Source of the DNA: Sphagnum compactum
Lineage: Eukaryota > Bryophyta > Sphagnopsida > Sphagnales
Direction: 5' to 3'
Length of the DNA: 64,000 bases
NCBI GenBank assembly: GCA_965153455.1
Contig: OZ234504.1
Location: 5,146,001-5,210,000 of the forward strand
The translations under genes were made by a program, and so were the position numbers. Below, in pieces: positions 39,804 to 49,844 of the stretch. The stretch's first letter is position 1; the number at the start of each line of letters is the position of its first letter. A model generated the notes under the pieces. It worked only from the letters and a program-made list of their open reading frames with translations. It was not told where the DNA came from and searched no databases.

Positions 39804-40165
39804 GGACATCTTTCCATTAGGCTGCTGTGATGATAGCAACTTTCGATTATGTTTTTCCAGCTCACTGTGCTCACAGTCATCTCACAACTTTACTGGTCAA
39901 GCAGTGACAAATTGCACGAGGTCTGAGGGCTATGAGTGAAACTGTGACTCACCATAAAATGACATCTGTCCCTTTTTCATCAGAATATGTGTTCCCAGAG
40001 TTCGTGACATGATTGACTACATGTTTTCAATGCACTTGCAGCTCTCCAATGGAAAGCTCCTGTCCCTGTTGCAAGGTCCTATGTTCAGTGGCTTTCCATT
40101 AAGCTGCCGTGATCACAACACACTGTGTGTAACTGTGATCACAGCAACCTAATGGAAAGAGACCC
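39804..40165. mobile_element. PIF/Harbinger (Tourist-like) MITE, 362 bp
   Basis: Flanked by TAA at 39801-39803 and 40166-40168. The left end is GGACATCTTTCCATTAGGCT; the right end, reverse complemented, is GGGTCTCTTTCCATTAGGTT. Both lead into GCTGTGAT. Inside, GGCTTTCCATTAAGCTGC near 40,090 is another copy of the arm, so it may be a composite or nested MITE. Its ends match those of the 124 bp element at 30169-30292. Confidence 0.85.
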
Positions 40166-40618
40166 TAACTCCATAATGAATCCGAAAACATATCAACCTG
40201 AACTTCTCCTGCTGATTCTCCGCTTAACTGCGATTCAGCATCATACGAAGCAATTCCAATTTGTGGACATAGTTAGCGCCGGCATAGGACGATACGGCTG
40301 TAACGCTGTTACTAGCTTCTCACTCACTGAACTGCTTAGTCATTGTGGCAGACCTTGAACATGTAAGAGCAAAAAACCAGTTTCATTCCCGATAGATAGC
40401 ACTCAATTTAAGCTAGAGCATTAGCGGCTGGCCGTCTTGTGCCTCAAGATCTGCTCACAACCTTCGATGACCGCAAAGATAACACTAACTGCAACCAAAA
40501 GTTCCGACAGGCGAATGACATGCGTCAGATGAATTGCCCCCAAAATACACCAAGCTCATGCAAACTTGCACTCTCATTGTGGATCCTCCTCTCCCAGGTA
40601 CATATACAGAAAGAACAA
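40166..40618. other. Short intergenic stretch, no gene recognised
   Basis: Composition is balanced and frames of up to 77 codons run on the plus strand, but no motif is recognised. It may belong to the decayed coding region to the left. Confidence 0.4.
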
Positions 40619-41031
40619 TCTTATATATAAAAGCTACAGTGGTGTGTGTCCGTTTGTCTGTGTGTCACAAGACGTTCTGCACCTGATTTAACATTACGGC
40701 GAAATCGTAATGACCTTTTTGGATGATGGTGGTGAAGGTGGTAGTTATTCGTTCAAACCCTCCCTTTCTGCCCAAAGGATTAAATATGATCTAACTGCTG
40801 CTGTTGCTCAATGTTTCTGATTGGCCCATCATAATCACTGGTCCATGTGGGGCGGGGGGAGCCAGCACGGGGGAGGGCGGAACAGGCGAGAAAGGACCGG
40901 GCGAGAGGGGGCAAGCACGGGCGAGGAAGGACCGGGCGAGGGGGGGGGCACGAGCGAGGAAGGACTGGCCGAGGGGGCCAGCATGGGCGGGGAAGGATCA
41001 ACGGGTGCATTATGCACCGGGTTCACACTAG
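40619..41031 (+). mobile_element. Non-autonomous Helitron, 413 bp
   Basis: The 5' end is TCTTATATATAAAAGCTACA, preceded by A. The 3' end is CTAG followed by T, with a hairpin GGTGCATTATGCACC (41004-41018) ending 9 bases before CTAG. TC...CTRR termini, a subterminal hairpin and insertion between A and T are the Helitron hallmarks. There is no Rep/helicase coding, so it is non-autonomous. It carries a GC-rich minisatellite and lies 1.3 kb upstream of the ethylene receptor ATG. Confidence 0.8.
40848..41000 (+). repeat. GC-rich minisatellite inside Helitron
   Basis: About four degenerate units of 25-45 bases built on GCACGGGCGAGGAAGGACCG and GGCGAGGGGG words. The plus strand is extremely G-rich, with GGGGCGGGGGG and a nine-G run, so G-quadruplex formation is plausible. 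Open frames on both strands here are composition artefacts. Confidence 0.85.
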
Positions 41032-42216
41032 TTAATGAAATGGCAACAAGAAAGCGAAGCATGACGCGCAACAAGTAGGAAGGAAGAAGGGATGAAAAAG
41101 TAGAAAAAACCCAAAAAAAACAAGAGTACTTGGAACTCTCACCTTTCGCTCAATCGGTCCAAATCGCAAAGATGTTACCAAGCTCATCGACCTTTTCGGG
41201 ACTGTCAGAAAAAGTGTCGAAGTCACACGAAATTATGAACCAAATCCACGAAGCAGAAAACGGAATAAGATAACAACCTCTCTTTTCCATGTGAGCGCCA
41301 AACCCTAATTTAGTCCCAGTCTAGGAACGGTACTATTTACCGATTACAGTTATAAATTTACCGGAAGAGTTTACTGTCACCTTTAACCCGATAGTAAAAT
41401 GCTAACTTCCATAAGGGGTCTATATCCGGTCACGCCGAGGAGACTTGTCGCTTCCATTATTAAGCCACGTGTCGTTAGTAAAACCTTGGATTCAAGGTCA
41501 TTCAAGAGTGAAAAAAAATTACCCGCAGGTATAACTTATTCATCCAAGTGAACTCCGTTTGAAACCCGTAGCAAACATTCATTCATGGGTTGGTGCTAAG
41601 AGGCTGGTGGATAAATAACTTGCCGAGATGAGAACCTCCGGTTATAACTGAGCAACACTTTCGTGTGAAGGTGTGTAGTGGGATGGGGTTCAGTTTTTAG
41701 TAAAGTAAAAGATTTGAGACTGTGTGGTAAGAAAGAGTAGGCTAATGTGGGTAGTGTTTTCTTTGGGTCAATTTTGTGATATAGCCAAAGTGGCGATTCT
41801 GAATAGGGAGATTTAACAGGATTTGGCTACAAGCTAAATATGAAAATAAAATTTGTAAACGTCAATCTATATTTTTGGCTACCTACTTGAAGAACCATGT
41901 CCAGAAATCTGGTGAATTTTCTCAAAATTTGGTCCAATAATGGCTATTGAGAATTTGAAAAAGCACCTCATTTTAGCACCTGAATTTTTGATACGTCTTT
42001 TTGGCTATTCAAATAGCCAGAAAAAAATGGCTGCAAGTTATTAGGATGCCTAGGTACCTATCTAGCCAGGCGTGGACCCCTCTGTCGGGAGTCTTCGCAC
42101 GACCGTCGTCGCGTTTTGAGTCTGGCGACGATCGCATTTTGCTGAAGAGTTTTGTGACGATTTGAGTGAGAGTAGTAGGAATAGAAGATCAGTAGGAGGA
42201 GCAGGTGGTGGTGGTG
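41032..42216. other. Upstream region of ethylene receptor gene
   Basis: No other gene is recognised. The left half is balanced in composition. A fold-back TTGGCTATTCAAATAGCC lies near 42,001-42,018. The right end (42,110-42,216) has GGTGGTGGTGGTGATGG purine-rich sequence that looks like a 5' UTR. No convincing TATA box was found. Confidence 0.45.
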
Positions 42217-42294
42217 ATGGTGGCGATGGAGGAGAGGGTTTGGGATGATGGGGAGGAGGAGTTCATCATCATGGGAAGAGGATTAGGGTTTTGA
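42217..42294 (+). promoter_or_regulatory. Upstream ORF 1 (25 codons) in probable receptor 5' UTR
   Basis: ATG GTG GCG ATG ... GGG TTT TGA runs 25 codons and stops 16 bases before the receptor ATG. Its start context (G at -3, G at +4) is strong. Its TGA overlaps the ATG of the next upstream ORF as TGATG. If the leader is transcribed as shown, it should lower receptor translation. Confidence 0.55.
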
Positions 42295-42332
42295 TGCGTC
42301 GGAAGAGGAGATGGAGTCATGTAACTGTGTAG
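42294..42332 (+). promoter_or_regulatory. Upstream ORF 2 (12 codons), overlaps receptor start
   Basis: ATG CGT CGG ... ACT GTG TAG begins in TGATG after upstream ORF 1 and ends 19 bases past the receptor ATG (42311) in another frame. Its start context is weak (T at -3, C at +4), so scanning ribosomes could leak past. Its existence in mRNA depends on the transcription start, which I cannot see. Confidence 0.5.
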
Positions 42333-45270
42333 AGCCGGCATGGCCTCCAGATGATCTTCTCATGCGATACCAGTACGTCGCCGATTTCTTCATTGCATTG
42401 GCTTATTTCTCCATCCCCTTGGAGCTAATTTATTTCGTGAAGAAGTCGTCTATTTTCCCCTACAGATGGGTGTTGGTACAGTTCGGTGTTTTCATCGTTT
42501 TGTGTGGTTCCACGCATTTGATCAACCTGTGGACCTACAGTGCGCACTCGCGAGCTGTTGCCGTCGTGTTGGCGGTGGCCAAGATCTTCACTGCCGTGGT
42601 TTCGTGTGCCACGGCGCTCATGCTCGTGCACATTATTCCGGATCTGCTGAGCGTGAAGACGCGGGAGCTCTTTTTGAAAAAGAGAACTGCGGAGCTTGAC
42701 AGGGAAATGGGCTTGATCCGCACGCAAGAAGAAACGGGACGACATGTGCGGATGCTAACGCTAGAGATTCGTAGCACGTTAGACAAAGATACCATCCTCA
42801 CCACCACACTCGTAGAGTTAGGGAAGACTCTGGCTCTCGAAGAATGCAATCTGTGGATGCCTACTTGGAATGGACAAGAGTTGCAACTCTCTTACACCCT
42901 TCGACAACAAACCGATTTCGGTCCTGTCACTGTTCCTATTCATCACACCACCATCAAGCAAGTGTTTAGTAGCAATCGTGCAGTCGTCATCTCTCCCAAC
43001 AGCCCTGTTTGCATTAGTAGGCAGAGACAAGGCAAATTCGCCATTGGAGATGTCGTTGCTGTTCGTGTGCCACTCGTCCATTTGACCAATTTTCATCTCG
43101 GAGATTGGCCAGATACAAATAAGCGACCGTTTGCCCTCATGGTTCTCATGTTGCCGGCTGACAGTGCTCGCAGATGGCATGTCTATGAACTCGAACTTGT
43201 GGAGGTTGTGGCTGATCAGGTTGGAATTTCGCTATGTCTTCCACATTGTCTTGTGAGCTGCTGTTTCACCAGCTCTTGACAAATTGAAGCTCCTGATAAT
43301 CATGGGATTTTTTCTCAAGTTTGTGTGGCTGGCTGGCGAGCTGGCTGATTGCAAGGGTTTGAGAGTACAATTGGTCACCAACAATAGAGCCTCCTTGCTG
43401 ATAGTGAAGGCTGGTTTCTGCAGGTAGCGGTGGCACTTTCACATGCTGCAATATTGGAGGAATCAATGCAAGCTCGTGAGCTTCTCATGCAACAGAATGT
43501 GCAACTGGATATAGCAAGAAGAGAAGCAGAAATGGCCATTTGTGCTCGAAATGATTTCTTGGCTGTCATGAACCATGAGATGCAGGCCCCAATGCATGCC
43601 ATCATTGCACTCTCTTCTCTCTTGCAGGAAACAGAATTGACTCCAGAACAGCGGTCTATGGTGGACATTGTTCTTAAAAGTAGCAATCTCTTGGATACTC
43701 TGATCAATGATGTGTTGGACATTTCTCGCTTAGAAGATGGGAGCTTGGAGCTGGACACAAACACGTTCAAGCTACCTCAGATTTTCATTGATGTAATTTC
43801 GTTCTCCTTTTGGATGTGAGAGTGTGACTGTCACCATTATCGTCAGGAACTACTATCATTGCCAAAGCATAAATTTTGTTTGCCTTTCTTTTCCTGATTC
43901 AATCTTGTTTGATTATTGTCAATGGGTGGATGCATGCAGGTAAGGAATTTAGTGAAACCTATAATTTCATTGAAGAAGCTTCAAGTCTCCCTGACATTAG
44001 CACCAGAGCTTCCGGCTTTTGTTGTTGGTGATGACAAACGGCTAATGCAGACAGCTTTAAATGTAGTTGGCAATGCTATCAAGTTCACAAAAGAGGGCAT
44101 CATTTCAATCAAAGTTTGTCTTGAGAGACTAGAGTATCTGATGGATCCTTTGATGCTGGAATTCCACCCTGTGCAGGGAGAGCAGCATTGCTACATTAGA
44201 GTACAGGTACAGTCTCTGTGCTTCATCTTTCTCTAGGTCTGGGGTTTCTCCTAGTCTTATTTCAATTTGGTTTTGAAACCATCCTTCTCTGTTCACGGAC
44301 TGCTACATTCTCAGAAGATATCAGTGAGGTGTTCTTGTTATTGAACTGCATGCTGCAAGACCAGGTGCAGGACACAGGTGTGGGTGTCAACCCTCATGAT
44401 ATTCCAAAACTTTTCTGCAAGTTTTTGCAATCCAACTCAACCACCACCAGGAACTGTGGTGGCACAGGCCTTGGTTTAGCCATTTGTAAGAGGTATGATC
44501 ATAACCTCTTCAACAAGAAGGAGAGAGCATCTTTATTGTCAAATTGTGACCTAATAATCAAATTGAGTGATGGTGGATTTGCTGTGATTCTTAAAATTGG
44601 TGGTTCACTTTGCATGGTGCAGGTTTGTGAATTTGATGGGTGGCCATATATGGGTAGAGAGTGAAGGACTGGGTAAGGGGACACTTGTGACTTTCGTGGT
44701 GAAGCTTGGTCTGCCAGAACATCCAAATGAGTTGGATCGCCAAATGGCAATGCGCACTGACTTCACTGGTGTTAGAGTTCTAGTCACTGATGACAATGGG
44801 TAAGCATGACTGAAATTTCCTCTGCATTTATATGAAATTGCCTCTGAATGTTCTGCAAGTTAGTCATCCTGTTGGCTGATCTAGTTGCTCTGTACAGAGT
44901 GAACCGGATGGTGACAAGGGGATTGTTGATGCGGCTTGGCTGCGAAGTCACAGTTGTCAGTTCTGGCCGGGAATGTTTGCAAGTTATTTCCCAGCCAGGA
45001 CAGTCTTTCAAAGTTCTGTTACTGGATGTATGCATGCCTGACATGGATGGGTATGAAGTTACTATTCGTATTCAAGAGAAATTTGCCAGGCATGAGCGGC
45101 CACTGCTCGTTGCTCTCACTGCCAACACAGACATGGCAACCCGGGAACGGTGTTTGAGCTTGGGCATGGACCGGGTTATTCTCAAGCCTATTTCACTGGA
45201 GAAGATGCGGATGGTGCTGACAGAGCTCTTGGAGTTTGGATCTCGAAATGAGAATCAACGGAGGCCTTGA
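42311..45270 (+). CDS. ETR1-like: Ethylene receptor, ETR1-type (subfamily 1, with receiver), 740 aa
   Basis: Exons by frame and GT-AG borders: 42311-43219, 43424-43792, 43940-44206, 44365-44492, 44623-44799, 44898-45270; they join to 740 codons plus stop, close to Arabidopsis ETR1 (738). It senses ethylene at the ER membrane and represses the pathway (via CTR1 in flowering plants) when no ethylene is bound. Residues 1-120 hold three membrane segments with Cys4 and Cys6 (dimer disulphides), Asp25, and Cys65/His69 for copper. A GAF domain spans about 158-305. The kinase core has His354 in MNHEM, Asn471 (N box), DTGVG at 518-522 and GGTGLGL at 547-553. The receiver has Asp614/615, phospho-acceptor Asp660 and Lys713. 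All canonical residues are kept, so activity is plausible. Odd: the H box reads EMQAP where ETR1 has EMRTP. ERS-type is excluded by the receiver. Confidence 0.95.
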
Positions 45271-46319
45271 GTCAGGTGAAGGGAAAATCCTCTTATTTTG
45301 TGAAGTCGAGAGAGTTAGCCTAAAACATGCTCCTAAGGAAGAGGACCAGCTGTTGTGATAGGTGAACCCCGGGTTTCTTGTTGATTCCCAAAAAATGAAC
45401 CCACTTGGTTTTCGACTCGGTGTGACCCAAAATCATCATTCTTATTGGTTCACACAACCGAAAAATTATTCTAAACTTCTTCGGGAAGATCGGGAAATGC
45501 GTAATTGCAATATTCAATTTTCTGAAGTACTTGCCCCTGTTGGCTGTGTACATCAGAATTCCTGCAGAGCTGGAGTGCTTTTCCAAGATGGTTTCAAGTA
45601 AGAACGGGAGTTTTCCTTGTGACAAACCCCCGATGTTGATGGATGTTCCAAAACGGGGTTCCCCGTTGTGACATCCCAAATATAAACTGATGTTTTGTTA
45701 TGATGTAGCACATTCATCAAGAATTCAGCAATGATGAATTGGTGCCAGTATTGCAATCTTTTGAGGACAACAGCTTGCTGATTGATTTGCAGGTTATTTT
45801 TTGTTGCGAACAATGTCAGTTGTGCTTATGCTGATGATTTGAGTTTTCTCAATGACAAACTGAGTGTGGGAACTTGCATTTCTTTGATTTCATCCAAATA
45901 TTTTCTGTTTTCAGGTGTCTTGGTGCATGCAGCTAGGATGAACATTGCTGCCAGTTAGATTCTGCATGATGTGGTGGATTATGAAAGTGGTCAATCGCAA
46001 TGTAACAGGTTCAAAGATTTAATTCCATGTTTGAGTTGAAAAACAACACTAGAATCACCTTCACATCTCATGTTTGGTCTTATTACAGGTTGTTGGTGGT
46101 TTCAGGATTCAATATTGGACGCAAGAATGAATGTCACATGTGTGCATTTACATGTGCATGTGACCCATGTTGTATTCTTCTGATTTCTGCACTCTTTAAA
46201 GAAGAGGAGTGACCTTATGCCCTTAGGAGTGTGACGGAGCTGATGCCTAATTATAGGTGTAAGATTCCTCTGACTCATAAATAGTAGGCGAAAAAACTCT
46301 CCCCCTCCTATGCCTCTGG
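45271..46319. other. Downstream region of receptor gene, no further gene recognised
   Basis: Probable 3' UTR followed by intergenic DNA. GAAT-rich balanced sequence continues to about 46.2 kb but no motif-bearing frame was found. Confidence 0.45.
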
Positions 46320-46839
46320 AAAACTTTTTAAACTTTCATTATGAAGCAATGGTGCACTTCATTGAGTTTATAGTAAGCTACACATAAAATGTGAGGAACT
46401 TTCATATAAGAAAAATGGATGAAAAGTATGTTCTAAATTAGTTGGGTTTTCAAAATTTTCAACATATTTTTATATGAGAACTTTGATAAATTATGACTAT
46501 GATATGAATTTTTTTTTAAATGCATTGATACATAGTAGTGCTCTATCCATTTGAAAGTACAAAAAATTCAATTATAATTGTACTTTCATCATACTTTCAT
46601 ATACTTGAAGCAGGAGCGTGACACCTACTTTCCTGTACTTGTATTTCTAAAAATGTACTTAAATGCATATTAGAACATGCAATTATTCAATATTATGCAA
46701 TGAAGTCAAAGATCTTTCTTTTATTGATCATTAAAGTAAAAAACATTTATGAGTTCAATGTATTAAGTCTTAGTTTATGCATATTTTCCCCCAAAAAAAA
46801 TAAAACCCTTCATTGGCCTACTTTACCATGTTTTCACCC
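46320..46839. repeat. Dispersed repeat copy 2 (partner 9030-9539)
   Basis: A same-orientation match to 9030-9539 with scattered changes. It lies about 1 kb past the receptor stop. Since copy 1 is inside a minus-strand gypsy remnant, this is probably a fragment of a related element. Confidence 0.9.
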
Positions 46840-46979
46840 ATTTCAAAAGTGGTCAATGATAGAAACCTAAACATGTTTTCAACAATAGCACTAATGATTA
46901 AGGCAAATGTTCATGTGCTGAAACTAGGAGGTGTTAATGAGAGGTTGGATCCTCAATGTAAGGAGGCCTGACACCAATT

Positions 46980-47806
46980 CGCCTATCATATTAATCCTAT
47001 GTTAGTGGACACAATTTCCAACCCTATTGGGGTGTCTACTTCTGGTGATGTATCGATTACAACTAGGAGGATGCCTAGTTCCACCTCTGGAACAAGAACA
47101 CTAACTAATTTGTTGGGGGCAACAACAATCATATGTCAAACATCATTGTTTCTATCACAACTTTGGTTGTGTCCGATTTTCAACTAGTGATGGTGTTTCG
47201 TTTGTCAACCGCATTATGTGAGGATGGGAATATCATGAAGATGTCAACTACACTAATTGATGAATCAAGGCTTGTAATAACACCTCATGATGTTTCTAGA
47301 GCCAACCAACCATTTGTTGTGGAATTGCAACCATTGCATGTAGCAGCAACCAAACTTTAAGAGCTCCTAACATGATCACCCATTGATTGGGTAGGCATTC
47401 TTCCCAATGTGGTTGTGGTATGTAATGAGGATAGAGTTTTTTAGTTGAAAATGCTATCGGGATGACATTAGTAACCCCATAAGATTTTGTTGGATTTAGG
47501 TGCCCAACCTTTGATGTTGGGCAAAGCAACAGTTGAAGGTTTAAGTTTGACCGGTTTTGATTTGGAACCATGCCTACACCAAATCTTGACATCAATGGGT
47601 GGGTCAAAGAAAGTTCAAGGATCAACAAAGCATGAGCTTGTCATCCAACTTAACCCAACCAAACCCATAGACTACACCATAATGTGGGCACATGCAATGG
47701 TTACACATGCTACATCATATGATGTATTGGTTGGAAGGGCAATCTTGTACCCCCTTTTGGGAGGAAACTGCCCATTACTAACCAAGATGGCAAACAAGAG
47801 ATAGCC
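46980..47806 (+). pseudogene. Retroelement gag-protease remnant (Ty3/gypsy-type)
   Basis: The plus strand at 47487-47804 reads LDLGAQPLMLGKATVEGLSL, then FDLEPCLHQILTSMGGSKK and TSYDVLVGRAILYPL. DLGAQ in place of the protease D-S/T-G-A, followed by a hydrophobic L-x-LGK, and the later SYDVLVG block fit a retropepsin of plant gypsy elements. Upstream frames (46,980-47,480) are broken. The CACTA copy at 48038 starts soon after. Family assignment is by motif pattern only. Confidence 0.65.
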
Positions 47807-48037
47807 AAAAGCTTTTCTGTTAGTTACTTTCATTAAGGGCCAAGTAGGAAATCCAATAAATCAACTATGTTGGTTGGATTTTTAGGGTTTCCCATGGGTT
47901 TGATTTATTGGAAGGCAACATCCATGATCAAGATAAGCCCCCTAGTATTAAACTAAAGATGTCAAATGCCAGTGGAAGGCCATTCGTTCAAGTCGAACAC
48001 CATTGAATCACGTACCACCATGGGGTATTTTTTTAGA

Positions 48038-49525
48038 CACTACTAGGAAATGCGTCCTAGTTCACTATGGGTTTCACTAAATTTTTTGAGTGAATTTAAA
48101 CATTTTTACCTAGTGAAATTGTTTAACCCCCTAGAACAGGGACCAGTTGCTACAGACAATGATTTGTTTCACTAGTACCTAGTGAAACAAGGTTACTCTC
48201 AAGTGAAATACAAATTTATCAAACCATTCACTTGCTAGTTAATTAACTAACCAGTATGGAAATTAATTAAATTTTAATTATTTAATATATAATATTATTG
48301 ATAATTTCATGATTTTTAAAGCCTATTATTTATTGACACGTGTCACTACCTACGCTAGGTTAAAAACCTAGCCTAAGTAGGTAAGTAGGCCACATAATCA
48401 ACCTAGGCACATAACCTAATAATTCGATAGGAGAATATTCGGTCAACATACCACTGTTGACCACACACAACACTACCCATGAGGTTTGATCCCTTGACCT
48501 TTGAAATGGGGGCAAACACATTTACCATCAAACCATCCCACTTGTTGTGATAATATGTTACATTACATTATATTTATCAAATACTTCATTTTAAACATTA
48601 CAAAAACATAAACTTTGAAAATTCATATCTTAATGAAATGATTCGAGTTTACTTTTTTTAAAAATTCTATAACGTACATAATTACATTTATTTCCTTTTG
48701 AAAGTTTAAAATCATTTGAACAAAAAAAAAGTTGAATATCATTATTCAATAACATTTCAATGACCATTTTTTTGAAAAAAAAAAAGTTTGGTAAATAAAT
48801 TTTTTTTTGTTAATATAATAATACTACCTATGTTAAACTACTTTCAATTATTATATGACTATTTTTCATTAATTTAAATTATTTCACCCTACATTATTGA
48901 CGGTTATTTATGGCTATTTTCAATTATTTTTGGTTATTTATGGTTATTCTCAATTACTTTTGGTTATTTTTGGCTATTTCACCCTAGGCTATTTTTGATT
49001 ATTTAAAGTTATTTTTTGCTATTTTAACTTATTTCACCTTAGGCTATTTTCAGCTATTGTAAGTTTTTTTAGCTATTCTATGTTATTTTTGGCTATTGTA
49101 GATTATTTCAATTTAGATTATTTGTTGTATTTATAAATTACTTTTGGCTATTTTAACTTATTTCACCTTAGGCTATTTTAAGCAATTGTAAGTTTTTTTG
49201 TCTATTCTATGTTATTTTTGGCTATTGTAAATTATTTCAATTTAGACTACTTGTAGATATTATAAGTTACTTTTGACTATTGAAATTTATTTCACCTTAA
49301 GTTATTTTCGTTTATTATAAATTATTTCACCTTATATTATTTTTGACAATCCTAAACAATTACAATATATGGTTATTGGTTGTTCTTTTATTAGTGCTAT
49401 TGGTGTTTATTAATGGCTATTGGTACCTATTCTATTTGTAGCTATTAATGCTTTTTAGTGGTTATTCTATTAATAGTTATTGATGGTTATTATATTAATG
49501 ACCATTAGTAGTTATTCTATTGGTG
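48038..49525. mobile_element. CACTA (En/Spm) element, copy 1, one end only
   Basis: Starts CACTACTAGGAAATGCGTCC after TTTTAGA. The first ~200 bases hold repeated TTTCACTA / CTAGTGAAA words in both directions, typical CACTA subterminal repeats. The first ~560 bases match, inverted, the right end of the 58328-60742 element. Then come a TTATTTTTGGCTATT minisatellite (48,890-49,350) and GTTATTCTATTGGT-like repeats to 49525. No matching second end was found before the transporter pseudogene, so it is truncated or rearranged. Confidence 0.8.
48483..48551 (-). other. tRNA-like segment inside CACTA copy 1
   Basis: The minus strand carries TGGTTTGATGGTAAATGTG then, after about 30 bases, GGTCAAGGGATCAAACCTC. 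These sit at A-box and T-arm/B-box positions. The same segment is at 60245-60299 in copy 2. It is probably a fossil tRNA-derived piece carried by the element. Confidence 0.5.
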
Positions 49526-49529
49526 GACA

Positions 49530-49685
49530 AACCCATAAATCATAACAAATCTGCAAATCACAACAAACCCACAAATCACAATAACAATTTAACAAATCAC
49601 AATAACAAAATTAAAAAATGACCAAAAACCCACAAATCATAAAGAATTCACAAATTGCTACTTAAACCCACAAACCATAAAAGCC
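49530..49685. repeat. ACAAATCACAATAAC-type minisatellite
   Basis: About seven diverged units of AAACCCACAAATCACAA and similar, 15-25 bases each. It sits between the CACTA copy and the transporter pseudogene and may be the far part of the CACTA element. Confidence 0.7.
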
Positions 49686-49844
49686 AAACATATTGACAAT
49701 TTGTTTGAAATGTGTTGTACATAAAGAAAGGTTGTTTCTTCTCTTTGCATGGATATAATTTAATTCCACCATTATAATATATCTATACACGTCTAGTTGA
49801 CAAAAATGAAAAAGGGGAATTTCCAAAATCTTTCAAACCCTTCA

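Noticed and set aside
40780-41078. Five overlapping frames on both strands rich in Gly/Arg or Pro
   Set aside because: They are produced by the G-rich minisatellite inside the Helitron and have no conserved start or motif.
42425-43180. Antisense frames of up to 120 codons opposite receptor exon 1
   Set aside because: Shadow frames of a strongly coding exon; no independent signals.
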